A DNA stretch of 6,225 bases from JANNSW01 sp031431235 (GTDB taxonomy: Bacteria > Pseudomonadota > Alphaproteobacteria > Rhizobiales > Hyphomicrobiaceae), in assembly GCA_031431235.1 (NCBI GenBank), contig JANPDA010000282.1:1-6225 (forward strand), given 5' to 3'. Numbering within the stretch: the stretch's first letter is position 1; every line of letters starts with the position of its first letter. The notes under the pieces were generated by a model. That model was not told the DNA's origin. It ran no database searches and worked only from the letters and a program-made list of their open reading frames with translations. Made by a program: the position numbers and the translations under genes. Positions 5,799 through 6,225 of this stretch are shown here, in pieces.

Positions 5799-5844
5799 CT
5801 GATGCCACCGTGACCGTTCGCGCACGATCGGGAGGACAGAGACA

Positions 5845-6225
5845 ATGGCCAACCACACCATCGGCCTCGCCAACAGCGTGATTTCACCCGCCACTGTGTT
5901 GTCCGATCCAACGTCCGGCATTCTCACCATCAATCTTGGCGGGTACCTCTATTCGACGGCCGATACGGCGGTTGAGCTCGGCGCGATCGGCTCGGGGGCG
6001 TGGACGGTCAACGTGAACGGCTCGATCGGCTCGTTTGGAACCACGGCGGGCAATCGGACGGGGCTGGTGTTGAACGGGTCGGCGACGGATACGGCCGTCG
6101 TCAATGTCGCCACCAGCGGAACGGTGTTCGGAGCAGGCGGTGGGCTGGGTGGCTATGGACTCTACTCGTCCCGAAGCCTGACGCTCACCAACAAGGGAAC
6201 GATCGATGGCCAATTGCGGGGCGTC
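5845..6225 (+). CDS. N-terminus of a large repetitive, probably beta-helical secreted protein
   Basis: The frame opens at ATG 5845, with a strong GGAGGA (5831-5836) eight bases upstream, and stays open to the window end, giving 127 residues of a longer protein. It is rich in Gly, Thr, Ser, Asn, Val and Ala and poor in Lys and Glu, with no cysteine. Short alternating strand-like units are visible: ILTINLGGYLYSTAD, GAWTVNVNGSIGSFG, GLVLNGSATDTAVVNVATSG, SLTLTNKGTIDGQ. The LTNxGTIxG pattern is typical of beta-helix surface proteins, including autotransporter passenger domains and RTX/haemolysin-type calcium-binding proteins of rhizobia. There is no Sec signal peptide at this start (MANHTIGLANSVIS), which favours a type I secretion substrate with its signal at the unseen C-terminus. 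No RTX nonapeptide (GGxGxDxUx) is visible yet, so the subclass is inference. Confidence 0.75.
   Translation, partial: MANHTIGLANSVISPATVLSDPTSGILTINLGGYLYSTADTAVELGAIGSGAWTVNVNGSIGSFGTTAGNRTGLVLNGSATDTAVVNVATSGTVFGAGGGLGGYGLYSSRSLTLTNKGTIDGQLRGV

Noticed and set aside
5884..6213. Minus-strand frame of 109 codons at the right edge
   Set aside because: It is antisense to the repeat-protein gene, which has a strong ribosome binding site and coherent strand repeats.

Overview
The window looks like chromosome of a high-GC alphaproteobacterium, most likely Hyphomicrobiales (Rhizobiales). The grounds are GC-rich third codon positions throughout, a DUF2865 secreted protein (a family I know mainly from this order), and a short-form glutamyl-tRNA synthetase with a GLSKR signature loop. 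I see no rRNA, tRNA, CRISPR array, transposase or integrase.

Layout. (1) 1-694, plus strand: a reverse-order type II toxin-antitoxin pair. A RelE-family toxin, cut by the window start, overlaps an XRE-type HTH antitoxin by 23 bp. (2) 695-999: a non-coding stretch with competing hairpins and a sigma70-like promoter candidate. (3) 1000-2067, plus strand: a secreted, cysteine-rich DUF2865 protein. (4) 2326-2850, plus strand: a stand-alone GNAT acetyltransferase. (5) 2851-2999: a convergent intergenic region with an 8-bp inverted repeat. (6) 3000-5623, minus strand: a compact four-gene run, in transcription order DUF6232-like membrane protein, gltX, mntA, hepT. The first two overlap at TTGA, a 46-bp gap separates gltX from mntA, and mntA and hepT overlap by 11 bp. 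(7) 5624-5844: a divergent intergenic region. (8) 5845-6225, plus strand: the start of a Gly/Thr/Ser/Asn-rich, probably beta-helical and secreted protein that runs off the window.

How the genes relate. Two unrelated toxin-antitoxin modules lie within 3.6 kb. The RelE/XRE pair should act by mRNA cleavage and autorepression. The HepT/MntA pair (HEPN RNase toxin plus nucleotidyltransferase that modifies it) sits directly behind the essential gltX and may share its transcript. The clearest anomaly is in hepT: one extra base in a four-T run (minus strand) just after the intact catalytic RX4HXY motif breaks the frame. Removing it restores a normal C-terminus and a 119-residue protein. The gene may be a decaying toxin, a recoded gene or an assembly error. 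The remaining genes look like ordinary chromosomal genes with no evident shared pathway. I found no convincing previously undescribed multi-gene system here.
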